The notes below the pieces were generated by a model. That model was not told the origin of the DNA, made no database searches, and was given only the letters and a program-made list of their open reading frames with translations. From assembly GCA_045602425.1 (NCBI GenBank), contig JAZSBO010000026.1, positions 62,001-126,000 on the forward strand: 64,000 nucleotides of DNA, written 5' to 3'. Within the stretch, counting starts at the first letter, position 1, and each line of letters begins with the position of its first letter. Position numbers and translations under genes: made by a program. This document shows positions 26,425 through 33,634 of this stretch, piece after piece. This stretch comes from RGIG9608 sp045602425 (GTDB lineage Bacteria > Bacteroidota > Bacteroidia > Bacteroidales > Paludibacteraceae).

Positions 26425-27468
26425 ATGGCAAAATTAAATTTTGGCGGTGTAATCGAAAACGTTATTACCCGCGAAGAATTTCCTTTGGAAAAAGCACGTG
26501 AAGTATTGAAAAACGAAACTATTGCAGTTATCGGATACGGAGTTCAAGGTCCGGGACAATCGCTTAACCTACGCGACAACGGATTCAACGTCATTGTTGG
26601 GCAACGTCAAGGTAAAACCTACGAAAAAGCTATCTCGGACGGATGGGTGCCGGGCGAAACTCTTTTCGGCATCGAAGAAGCTTGCGACAAAGCTACTATC
26701 ATTATGTGCCTTTTGAGCGACGCTGCTGTGATGTCGGTTTGGCCTACGCTTAAAAACTACTTGACTGCTGGCAAAGCTTTGTATTTCTCTCACGGATTTG
26801 CTATTACTTGGAACGATCGCACTGGTGTTGTTCCACCAAAAGATGTCGATGTTATCATGGTAGCACCTAAAGGATCGGGTACATCGCTTCGTACGATGTT
26901 CCTCGAAGGTCGTGGTTTGAACTCTTCGTATGCTATCTATCAAGACGCTACAGGCAACGCTATGGATCGTACCATCGCTCTTGGTATCGGTATCGGTTCG
27001 GGCTATATGTTCGAAACTACTTTCGTACGCGAAGCAACTTCGGACCTTACCGGCGAACGTGGATCGCTTATGGGTGCTATTCAAGGACTTCTTTTGGCAC
27101 AATACGAAGTGTTGCGTGAAAACGGACACACCCCTTCTGAAGCTTTCAACGAAACGGTAGAAGAACTTACACAATCGCTTATGCCACTCTTTGCAAAGAA
27201 CGGTATGGACTGGATGTATGCCAACTGCTCTACCACTGCTCAACGTGGTGCTTTGGACTGGATGGGACCTTTCCACGACGCTATCAAACCTGTGGTAGAG
27301 AAGCTTTATGCCAACGTAAAATGTGGTAACGAAGCACAAATATCTATCGATAGCAACTCTAAACCTGACTATCGCGAAAAACTTGAGCAAGAGCTAAAAG
27401 CTCTACGCGAAAGCGAAATGTGGCAAACTGCGGTTACCGTACGCCAACTTCGCCCTGAAAACAATTAA
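26425..27468 (+). CDS. ilvC: Ketol-acid reductoisomerase
   Basis: Second common step of valine/isoleucine (and leucine) synthesis: isomerisation plus NADPH reduction of acetolactate. The 347-residue class I protein has AVIGYGVQGPGQSLNLRDNG (nucleotide-binding), APKGSGTSLRTMFLEGRGL, FETTFVREATSDLTGERGSL and the DxxxE metal-binding region. It stands alone; ilvB, ilvN and ilvD are not nearby. Codon use is unusually C-ending (AAC, GAC, TTC, ATC, CGT), markedly different from its AT-rich neighbours, as expected for a strongly expressed gene. Confidence 0.96.
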   Translation: MAKLNFGGVIENVITREEFPLEKAREVLKNETIAVIGYGVQGPGQSLNLRDNGFNVIVGQRQGKTYEKAISDGWVPGETLFGIEEACDKATIIMCLLSDAAVMSVWPTLKNYLTAGKALYFSHGFAITWNDRTGVVPPKDVDVIMVAPKGSGTSLRTMFLEGRGLNSSYAIYQDATGNAMDRTIALGIGIGSGYMFETTFVREATSDLTGERGSLMGAIQGLLLAQYEVLRENGHTPSEAFNETVEELTQSLMPLFAKNGMDWMYANCSTTAQRGALDWMGPFHDAIKPVVEKLYANVKCGNEAQISIDSNSKPDYREKLEQELKALRESEMWQTAVTVRQLRPENN

Positions 27469-27490
27469 TAGATAAAATCTATACAAAACG

Positions 27491-27522
27491 AACGCCGCAC
27501 CTTACAAGATGCGGCGTTTTTT
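27491..27522 (+). terminator. ilvC terminator
   Basis: AACGCCGCA (27491-27499) pairs with TGCGGCGTT (27510-27518), followed by a T-run. Confidence 0.92.
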
Positions 27523-27536
27523 ATTATCCGATAACC

Positions 27537-27652
27537 GTAGGGACGCATCGAATGCGTCCGTTTTTATGATTGTTTTTATACAAAAACTGTAGGGACGCGG
27601 CACGCCACGTCCCTACGATGTTTTCTTGCAGACGCACGCAGTGCGTCCCTAC
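27537..27652. repeat. Three palindromic GTAGGGACG repeat units
   Basis: Three related palindromes in 116 bases: 27537-27559 (GTAGGGACGCAT...GCGTCC), 27589-27616 (GTAGGGACG...CGTCCCTAC, both ends complete) and 27631-27652 (GACGCAC...GTGCGTCCCTAC). All share the GTAGGGACG core and its reverse complement with variable centres. They look like interspersed palindromic repeats of the REP/MITE sort. Confidence 0.8.
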
Positions 27653-27675
27653 ATTCCTCTACAAGGGTAAAATTC

Positions 27676-28890
27676 TTAAGGGCACACCCCACGCACTGAT
27701 CGACCTTCGTAGCGACTGTAGTTTTCCCAATCAACATTGACCGAATCAAAATAAAGATAGAAGGCAAGATCCACACGAATACCGCAAGAACTCGACCAAT
27801 AGTAGCCGCCCGACCCCGCATTGCTTAAACCGCTATTACCGCGACAACCAGCAGCAGGAAGGAAAATAGAGTTATTATTAGGGCCTATTACAGTATAGCC
27901 ACGTCCTGTCCAAGTCCATGTACATTTATCTTTTAGCTCTTTTATTTCATCTAATGTCGGCATACGCCAATTACCTCCCCAATTTACAGCTACAGCATCT
28001 CTATCAAGAGGTAATTCAGAACCACTTTCATTTGAGTAAGTGTAATCTGAATATTTATAACTACTTTTTGGAGAGGTTTCGCCCCAAGCGTAGTAGTTAC
28101 CATAAAATTCAGAAGTAAAGGCTCCTACGTTGCAAGTTGCCCACTTTACAGAAAGTCCTAAATCTACCCATTCGTGTCCATTTTCGCTACCTTTAGCACC
28201 TACAAAAACAGCAGTATATGTTACATCTTTTTTTACAGTAATAGTGCGAGGATTATCGGTATTGCCATCGCTCCACTTAACAAACATATAATGCAGCTTT
28301 GGAGTAGCAGTAATAGTTGCTTCTGCTTCGTAGTCGTAAGTGCCAGAGCCTGTTACAGTACCATAAGAGGTATTATTACTACTTGCAGTAAGCTTTACAT
28401 CCAAATGCACAGAATCTACATCGCCGTAGATGTACTTCATATCGTTTATTACAAGGTACGCATTGTAATAAAGCATCTTACCTCCATCTATACCTGTAAA
28501 AGCCACAATGTACTCATCGGAGTTCTCGCCCACAAGGTCGGTAGTGCAGAGAGCCTTTTCCCCTTTGTGCGATTGCATTTCTTCTTTGCTTGTAGAGCAC
28601 TCTATACCCCACTTTATGTTCGGGAACGCCCACAAAGTGTCGGTATTTATTCGTCCCCACAGGGTTACATTGCTATACTCCACATCACTCGCTCCGCCTG
28701 TAGCCACCAGCGTCGGTGCCTCGGGAGTGGTAGGTTTGGTGTTGCCATCGGTTGCAAAATCGTTGTCAGTAATACTTGTGTCGTCATCACTATTGTTCAA
28801 AAGATCGTCATCAGGATTCTCACATCCTACGAATCCAAATGTAAAAGCAGCCAAAAAAAATACTGCAAATAAAAAATGTTTATTTTTCAT
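27676..28890 (-). CDS. FISUMP-domain lipoprotein with InlB-like repeat
   Basis: A 404-residue lipoprotein: signal peptide with lipobox FGFVGC and an Asp/Asn-rich stretch after it. Residues about 55-165 are a fibronectin-like region, about 170-235 a divergent InlB-type repeat (GTYDYEAEATITATPKLHYMFVKWSDG), and 240-404 a FISUMP domain (HEWVDLGLSVKWATCNVGA, WGGNWRMPTLDEIKEL, SSGYYWSSS-type, and a final RSVRGVCP). FISUMP lipoproteins are common on Bacteroidota surfaces but their job is not established. It is a single-gene unit bounded by the palindromic repeats downstream and the large hairpin region upstream. Confidence 0.85.
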   Translation of the reverse strand: MKNKHFLFAVFFLAAFTFGFVGCENPDDDLLNNSDDDTSITDNDFATDGNTKPTTPEAPTLVATGGASDVEYSNVTLWGRINTDTLWAFPNIKWGIECSTSKEEMQSHKGEKALCTTDLVGENSDEYIVAFTGIDGGKMLYYNAYLVINDMKYIYGDVDSVHLDVKLTASSNNTSYGTVTGSGTYDYEAEATITATPKLHYMFVKWSDGNTDNPRTITVKKDVTYTAVFVGAKGSENGHEWVDLGLSVKWATCNVGAFTSEFYGNYYAWGETSPKSSYKYSDYTYSNESGSELPLDRDAVAVNWGGNWRMPTLDEIKELKDKCTWTWTGRGYTVIGPNNNSIFLPAAGCRGNSGLSNAGSGGYYWSSSCGIRVDLAFYLYFDSVNVDWENYSRYEGRSVRGVCP

Positions 28891-28950
28891 TATTTCTTAA
28901 ATTTTAAATTATTAAATCCATATTTATTTGCACCTAAATTTTGAGTTCGA

Positions 28951-29170
28951 GTATGTACATAAAAATAGCGTAGTGCTTTATTTATTGCTTCATTTGATTC
29001 TTTGAGGTCCTGAACTTACCCTAACTCTTCAAATTACGCACAAAAGCCCACGCTTTCACGTGAGCGTCATTTCTGCTTTTGCTTGAAGAGTCTTTTTTGA
29101 AATTGTTCAGGTTTCAAAGAATCAAGTTTAGCTTATAACGCTATTTCCAATATTTTCAAGATGTACACAC
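28951..29170. other. Gene-free region with a long imperfect hairpin, possible structured RNA
   Basis: The 363 bases 28891-29253 contain no gene, only this imperfect inverted repeat around 29060. Matching arms, in order: GTATGTACAT/ATGTACACAC, AAATAGCGT/ACGCTATTT, TTGATTCTTTGA/TCAAAGAATCAA, CCTGAAC/GTTCAGG, ACTCTTCAA/TTGAAGAGT, CAAAAGC/GCTTTTG, CGCT/AGCG. A T-run (29171-29176) follows on the plus strand. It could be a 6S-like RNA or a decayed MITE; no good promoter is seen on either strand. Confidence 0.55.
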
Positions 29171-29253
29171 TTTTTTAGCGTGTTATTTCTTCATAGGCAA
29201 AAATGTTTTTTTGTTTTACAAATTCAGTACAAATATATAAACAAACTTACATA

Positions 29254-30042
29254 CTACAAGCCTCGCTGCTTAGCTTCGTTCCAATACTCGTCCATCTCTG
29301 TGAGCGACAAATCGCGTAGCTGCTTGCCATCTTCACGGATGCGTTGCTCCATATAATTAAAGCGAGCTATAAATTTCTTATTTGTTCGCTCCAAGGCGTT
29401 TTCGGGATTTATATCGTAGAGTCGAGCAGCATTTACAAGGCTGAAAAACACATCGCCAAACTCAGCCTCCTGCTTGTCTGCATCCAAAGCCTCCACTTCA
29501 CGCTCAAACTCCGAAATCTCTTCACGCACCTTTTGCCACACTTGCGATCGTTCGTCCCAATCGAAACCAGCATTGCGTGCTTTGTCTTGTATGCGGTAAG
29601 CCTTCACCAAAGCAGGCAAAGCACTTGGTACGCCTTGCAAAACACCTCGGTTTCCGCCTTTTTCTTTCAGCTTTAATTGTTCCCAATTTTGCTCCACCTC
29701 GGCCGAGCTATCTACCTTTAAATCCGAAAAAATATGTGGATGTCGATAAATCAATTTATCGCAAACAGCATCGCAGATGTCTTTTACGTCGAACTCACTT
29801 TTTTCGGAAGCTATAAGAGCGTAAAAAACAACGTGCATCAGCACATCGCCAAGCTCTTTTTTCAGTTCTGCCACGTTGTTGGTAGAAATGGCTTCCGCCA
29901 ATTCGAAAACCTCCTCAATAGTAAGTGTCCGCAGCGATTCAAACGTTTGTTTGCTATCCCACGGACATTTTTGGCGGAGTTCTTCCATTATTTCTAAAAG
30001 CCTCCCAAAAGCCTCTTTTTTTTCTTCTAATGTGTGTTTCAT
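29254..30042 (-). CDS. mazG: Nucleoside triphosphate pyrophosphohydrolase
   Basis: MazG hydrolyses NTPs to NMPs and pyrophosphate and is a house-cleaning enzyme. The 262-residue protein has two tandem MazG domains: EELRQKCPWDSKQT, the E-x2-E...E-x2-D metal motifs in EEVFELAEAI and KKELGDVLMHVVFY, and in the C-terminal half EISEFEREV and EAEFGDVFFSLVNAAR. The true ATG at 30042 overlaps the stop of the patatin gene (ATGA); the longer frame to 30108 reads through that gene. It is the last gene of the rimM-GH13-patatin-mazG operon. Confidence 0.95.
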   Translation of the reverse strand: MKHTLEEKKEAFGRLLEIMEELRQKCPWDSKQTFESLRTLTIEEVFELAEAISTNNVAELKKELGDVLMHVVFYALIASEKSEFDVKDICDAVCDKLIYRHPHIFSDLKVDSSAEVEQNWEQLKLKEKGGNRGVLQGVPSALPALVKAYRIQDKARNAGFDWDERSQVWQKVREEISEFEREVEALDADKQEAEFGDVFFSLVNAARLYDINPENALERTNKKFIARFNYMEQRIREDGKQLRDLSLTEMDEYWNEAKQRGL

Positions 30043-30884
30043 TGTTTTTTCAAACGTAATATTTTTGGATTCTCGGCAATAAAGTCTATCACTGCATTGT
30101 ATCCACATTGATAAATCTCTTGATACTTGTCAAAATCTGTTTCACTAAAATTTTTTAATACTTGTGGCTTAATCAAATAATCGCACAACCGTTGCCCTTG
30201 CAGCGAATTGCTTTGTATCATCATTCGCAATGCTCGTGTAGTAACTTCTCTTGTTCGTTGAAGTTTGTTTTTCTCGTAGTCCGCAACCACATCAACGCCT
30301 ACAATCACATCGCACAACCCAACCAAAGCCTGTGCAGGCATATTATTCAAAACACCACCATCAACATACTGATTTCCTGCAATATCTACCACTTCAAAAA
30401 TTCCCGGCACAGACGCCGAAGCCACTACATAATCAATCAGATGTTCACCCGAGTTCACAATCTCATTTTGAGTTGTTGTCAAATTTGTTACCGAAACAAA
30501 AAACGGCTTTTGCAAACTATCAAAACTCTTTGGAAGACATTCCTCTAAGGCTTCTCGCAACGCTTTATGCGAACTTATACCCGTTTTAGACGAACGTTGT
30601 ACAGATATTAATTTCAACGTTTTGTTTAAATCGTGTCGTTCGGTTAATTGCAACATTTCTTGTGGAGCAACACCAGCAGCATACAAACTGCCAACAATAG
30701 CACCCATGCTTGTTCCTGCAACACAATCAAATTCGATACCATTGTCAGCAAATGCCTGCAAGGCTCCAACATGAGCAAAACCTAAAGCTCCACCACCGCT
30801 TAACGTTAAACCAACTTTACGACCCTCGGCAACGCTTATTGTTACAAAAAACACCACTAAAAAAACACTACAAAGACGTTTCAT
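30039..30884 (-). CDS. Exported patatin-like phospholipase
   Basis: A 281-residue lipid acyl hydrolase. The N terminus is a signal peptide (MKRLCSVFLVVFFVTISVA). The fold markers are the oxyanion loop SGGGALGFAHVGAL, the nucleophile serine in GTSMGAIVGSLYAAG and the catalytic aspartate in YVDGGVLNNMP, the Ser-Asp dyad of patatins. It should cleave phospholipid or glycerolipid esters on the envelope. It is cotranscribed with rimM, a GH13 enzyme and mazG; gaps are 5 bases upstream and an ATGA overlap downstream. Confidence 0.92.
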   Translation of the reverse strand: MKRLCSVFLVVFFVTISVAEGRKVGLTLSGGGALGFAHVGALQAFADNGIEFDCVAGTSMGAIVGSLYAAGVAPQEMLQLTERHDLNKTLKLISVQRSSKTGISSHKALREALEECLPKSFDSLQKPFFVSVTNLTTTQNEIVNSGEHLIDYVVASASVPGIFEVVDIAGNQYVDGGVLNNMPAQALVGLCDVIVGVDVVADYEKNKLQRTREVTTRALRMMIQSNSLQGQRLCDYLIKPQVLKNFSETDFDKYQEIYQCGYNAVIDFIAENPKILRLKKQ

Positions 30885-30889
30885 AACTT

Positions 30890-32560
30890 TTAGTTTTTAA
30901 ATTTAAACACTATACCACTGTTAGCATTCAATTCAAGCTCCAAAGGAGTGTCGGGGCGAAAATCCATATAACAACTTTTATTTGAAAGCAAATCTTTCAT
31001 CAATTGTCTCTTTTTAGGTTTCATTCCCAAGAAATCGAATACCTCTTGTATAACATTTAATTTAATGTTTTTGTTCGTATCGTCGAAGTTCACTACAACA
31101 AGTAACGTCTCATTTTCGAATCTACGCAACCATGCAAATTGCCTTGTAGCATCGTAATCTGGATTTGATAAATTTAGATATTGTAAATCGTACATCACAC
31201 CTTTTGCAACCGATTTTTCTCTGGCTATGGCAAAGATTTTTTGATATTTTTTTTGCAATTCACTCTCTTCTTTTGTTAACAATTGTGTATCGTATTTCCC
31301 TGAATTTCTCCAACGAATTACTTTATCGATACTCCAATAATCAAAGATAGTAGTACGCCCATCGCGACCACTAAAGCCCTCTTCGTCCATACCTCTTTCG
31401 CCAAGCTCTTGAGCAAAATAACACATCGTAGGCGAAGTTGTAAGTAGCGTTGCTACCATCATTGCAGGGATTCCTTTCAGTGAATTGTTTGCAAAAAATT
31501 CGGAAGCAATACGTTGTTCATCATGATTCTCTAAAAACGACAACATATTATTTTGAATATCACCGACTGCCTGCCATGCTTTTGTTATTTCACTTGCCGA
31601 AGTATAGCCACACATAACGCCTCGCAACGTATCGTACAAATCTACTTTATCATAAAGATAATCAAAACCTCCATATTTAATATATGAACGATAAAGGGAA
31701 GGATTATAGACTTCCGCAATAAAAATCAATTTTGGGAAACGCTTTTTAAGTTCGGCTATTACCCAATGCCAAAACGCTACGGGAACCATTTCGGCCATAT
31801 CACAACGAAAACCATCGACACCTTTCTCTGCCCAATAAATCAAAATATCACGCATCTTCAACCACGTATTAGGCAACGGATCAAAATATTGTGCTGACGA
31901 ACCTAAATAATCAACTCCATAATTTAATTTTACTGTTTCGTACCAATCATTTGACGATGGTGACGCCGAGAAACAATCATTTCCTGTGGCTTTAGCCGGA
32001 AATTCTTCATAATCTGACAACTGAAAATGTGGGTTGAATGGAGTGTTTGGGAAATAATAGAAATTGTTTTGAGGAGAAAAATGCCAATCACATCGATCAG
32101 TTTCCCCAAAATCTTTTACTCCTATCGGTTTCACATCCGAGTGATAAACTCGTGCTACATGATTTGGCACAAAATCAATGATTACGTTTAAATCTGCCTG
32201 ATGTGTTCTATTAACAAGTGCCTCAAACTCTTCCATACGTAGAGCTGTATTCTCTGCCAAATCGGCATCAACGTCATAATAGTCTCGTACAGCATAAGGC
32301 GATCCAGCAATGCCTTTTGTTATTGCAGTAGCCGATGCAGGAATATCGGGATACGCCGTAGCTGTAGCATGTTCTAAAACACCCGTAAACCAAACATGTG
32401 TTACTCCTAACTTTTTTATAGCTTGCAAACATCGTGGTGTGAAATCAGAAAACTTACCACTACCATTCTCTTGCAACGTTCCGTTTTTTAAGCGATTCGT
32501 ATTGTCGTTGCCAAACAATCGTGGTAAAACCTGATAAATAATCATTTTTTCATTTTTCAT
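30890..32560 (-). CDS. Alpha-amylase family glycoside hydrolase (GH13)
   Basis: A 556-residue protein with the GH13 barrel motifs in order: region I DFVPNHV (Asp129-His134), region II GFRCDMAEMV with the nucleophile aspartate near 253, region III FIAEVYN with the acid/base glutamate near 281, region IV ENHDE with the third acid near 343. A short C-terminal beta-domain follows. No signal peptide is seen, so it is cytoplasmic and probably acts on glycogen or maltodextrins. The ATG overlaps the rimM stop (ATGA), supporting this start over the one five residues inside. Subfamily specificity is not determined. Confidence 0.9.
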   Translation of the reverse strand: MKNEKMIIYQVLPRLFGNDNTNRLKNGTLQENGSGKFSDFTPRCLQAIKKLGVTHVWFTGVLEHATATAYPDIPASATAITKGIAGSPYAVRDYYDVDADLAENTALRMEEFEALVNRTHQADLNVIIDFVPNHVARVYHSDVKPIGVKDFGETDRCDWHFSPQNNFYYFPNTPFNPHFQLSDYEEFPAKATGNDCFSASPSSNDWYETVKLNYGVDYLGSSAQYFDPLPNTWLKMRDILIYWAEKGVDGFRCDMAEMVPVAFWHWVIAELKKRFPKLIFIAEVYNPSLYRSYIKYGGFDYLYDKVDLYDTLRGVMCGYTSASEITKAWQAVGDIQNNMLSFLENHDEQRIASEFFANNSLKGIPAMMVATLLTTSPTMCYFAQELGERGMDEEGFSGRDGRTTIFDYWSIDKVIRWRNSGKYDTQLLTKEESELQKKYQKIFAIAREKSVAKGVMYDLQYLNLSNPDYDATRQFAWLRRFENETLLVVVNFDDTNKNIKLNVIQEVFDFLGMKPKKRQLMKDLLSNKSCYMDFRPDTPLELELNANSGIVFKFKN

Positions 32561-33060
32561 AATTCAAGCAATCCGTCTGGTAAAGACATATACAAAGCAC
32601 TGTTTTCTATATCTATTTTGATTATAAAATCTTCAGAAACAGGAATCAAATAATTTTCTACAACAAACAATACATTTGCAGTAGCAGTATCTATCGAGGA
32701 TATAATTCCTACTAAACCTTTTTCTACATCATACAACTTAAAACCCACAAAATAATCTAAACTCATTGAAATTTGTTCTTCATTGATATTTTTCTTTGGC
32801 ACAAAAATCTCTAAACCCGACAACGCAGCCGCTTCTTGTTCATTGTTTATACCATCAAAAAGCAACAATAATGACTCTCTACCCTTCGGACGACACGAGT
32901 TAATAAAAAACGGCACAAAAATACCATCAATACATAACACAACAAAACCAATTTCCTCAATGTCAAAAGCATCCGTAGAAAACCAACACGAAAGTTCTCC
33001 TTTAATTCCATGCGGTTTCCCTACTTTGCCAACTTCTACTAACTCTTCTCTTAATATCAT
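32557..33060 (-). CDS. rimM: 16S rRNA processing protein RimM
   Basis: Assists maturation of the 30S head during ribosome assembly. The 167-residue protein shows the N-terminal RimM beta-barrel (VEVGKVGKPHGIKGELSCWF, FVVLCIDGIFVPFFI) and a C-terminal PRC-like barrel (GFKLYDVEKGLVGII...LIPVSEDFIIKIDI). It normally sits in rpsP-rimM-trmD-rplS; here it is divergent from rplS and heads an unrelated operon with GH13, patatin and mazG genes. Upstream on the minus strand is a TATTTTTG -7 box (33089-33082). Confidence 0.94.
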   Translation of the reverse strand: MILREELVEVGKVGKPHGIKGELSCWFSTDAFDIEEIGFVVLCIDGIFVPFFINSCRPKGRESLLLLFDGINNEQEAAALSGLEIFVPKKNINEEQISMSLDYFVGFKLYDVEKGLVGIISSIDTATANVLFVVENYLIPVSEDFIIKIDIENSALYMSLPDGLLEL

Positions 33061-33120
33061 TTTCGATCTTTTTTATTTCTGCAAAAATACAAACTATAAC
33101 TTTCAATTTTTACATCACAA

Positions 33121-33150
33121 TTTGTTTTTCAGAAAAAAGCTTTATCTTTG
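33121..33150 (+). promoter_or_regulatory. rplS promoter
   Basis: TTTG (33121-33124), 18 bases, then TATCTTTG (33143-33150), near-consensus Bacteroidota promoter with one base less spacing than usual. Predicted start lies just before the leader stem. Confidence 0.7.
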
Positions 33151-33157
33151 CACCTCG

Positions 33158-33201
33158 TTTTACGTAATCTCTGGCAAAAGGTTTGTGAATATTGCGTAAA
33201 A
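33158..33201 (+). promoter_or_regulatory. Structured leader of rplS
   Basis: TTTTACGTAAT (33158-33168) pairs with ATTGCGTAAAA (33191-33201) in an 11-bp stem with one G-T wobble, in the untranslated leader of the L19 gene. Such leaders often bind the protein they precede; autoregulation is an inference. Confidence 0.6.
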
Positions 33202-33223
33202 GAATTTTTAAAAATTATATAAA

Positions 33224-33571
33224 ATGGATTTAATTAAAATTGCAGAAGAAGCATTTGCTTCGGGCAAACAAATTCCCGCATTTAAAAGCGGAGACACGAT
33301 TACAGTTGCTTATCGTATTATCGAAGGTAACAAAGAGCGTATTCAGATGTATCGTGGTGTAGTTATTAAAATTGTAGGACACGGTGCAAAAAAACGTTTC
33401 ACAGTACGTAAGATGTCAGACAACGTAGGTGTAGAAAGAATTTTCCCTATGGACTCTCCTTACATTGATAGTATTACCGTAAACAAAATTGGTAAAGTTC
33501 GCCGTGCAAAACTTTATTACTTAAGAAAACTTACAGGTAAAAAAGCTCGTATTAAAGAGAAAACTTTTTAA
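33224..33571 (+). CDS. rplS: 50S ribosomal protein L19
   Basis: L19 sits at the interface of the 30S and 50S subunits. The 115-residue protein is normal length and has the typical GDTITVAYRIIEGNKERIQMYRGVVI and GVERIFPMDSPYIDSITV segments and a basic tail. A promoter and a stem-loop leader lie upstream, and a strong terminator directly follows. It is monocistronic here and separated from rimM's usual neighbours. Confidence 0.97.
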   Translation: MDLIKIAEEAFASGKQIPAFKSGDTITVAYRIIEGNKERIQMYRGVVIKIVGHGAKKRFTVRKMSDNVGVERIFPMDSPYIDSITVNKIGKVRRAKLYYLRKLTGKKARIKEKTF

Positions 33572-33584
33572 TAGTTTTTCACTT

Positions 33585-33618
33585 AAAAAAAACCTTCTTT
33601 TCAGAAGGTTTTTTTTCA
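33585..33618. terminator. Bidirectional terminator
   Basis: AAAAAAACCTTC and GAAGGTTTTTTT around TTTTCA, between the convergent rplS and ftsH genes. Confidence 0.9.
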
Positions 33619-33634
33619 ATATATTCTATAGATA

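Noticed and set aside
26569..27390. 273-codon minus-strand ORF antisense to ilvC
   Set aside because: Shadow of a strongly biased coding strand; no known domain.
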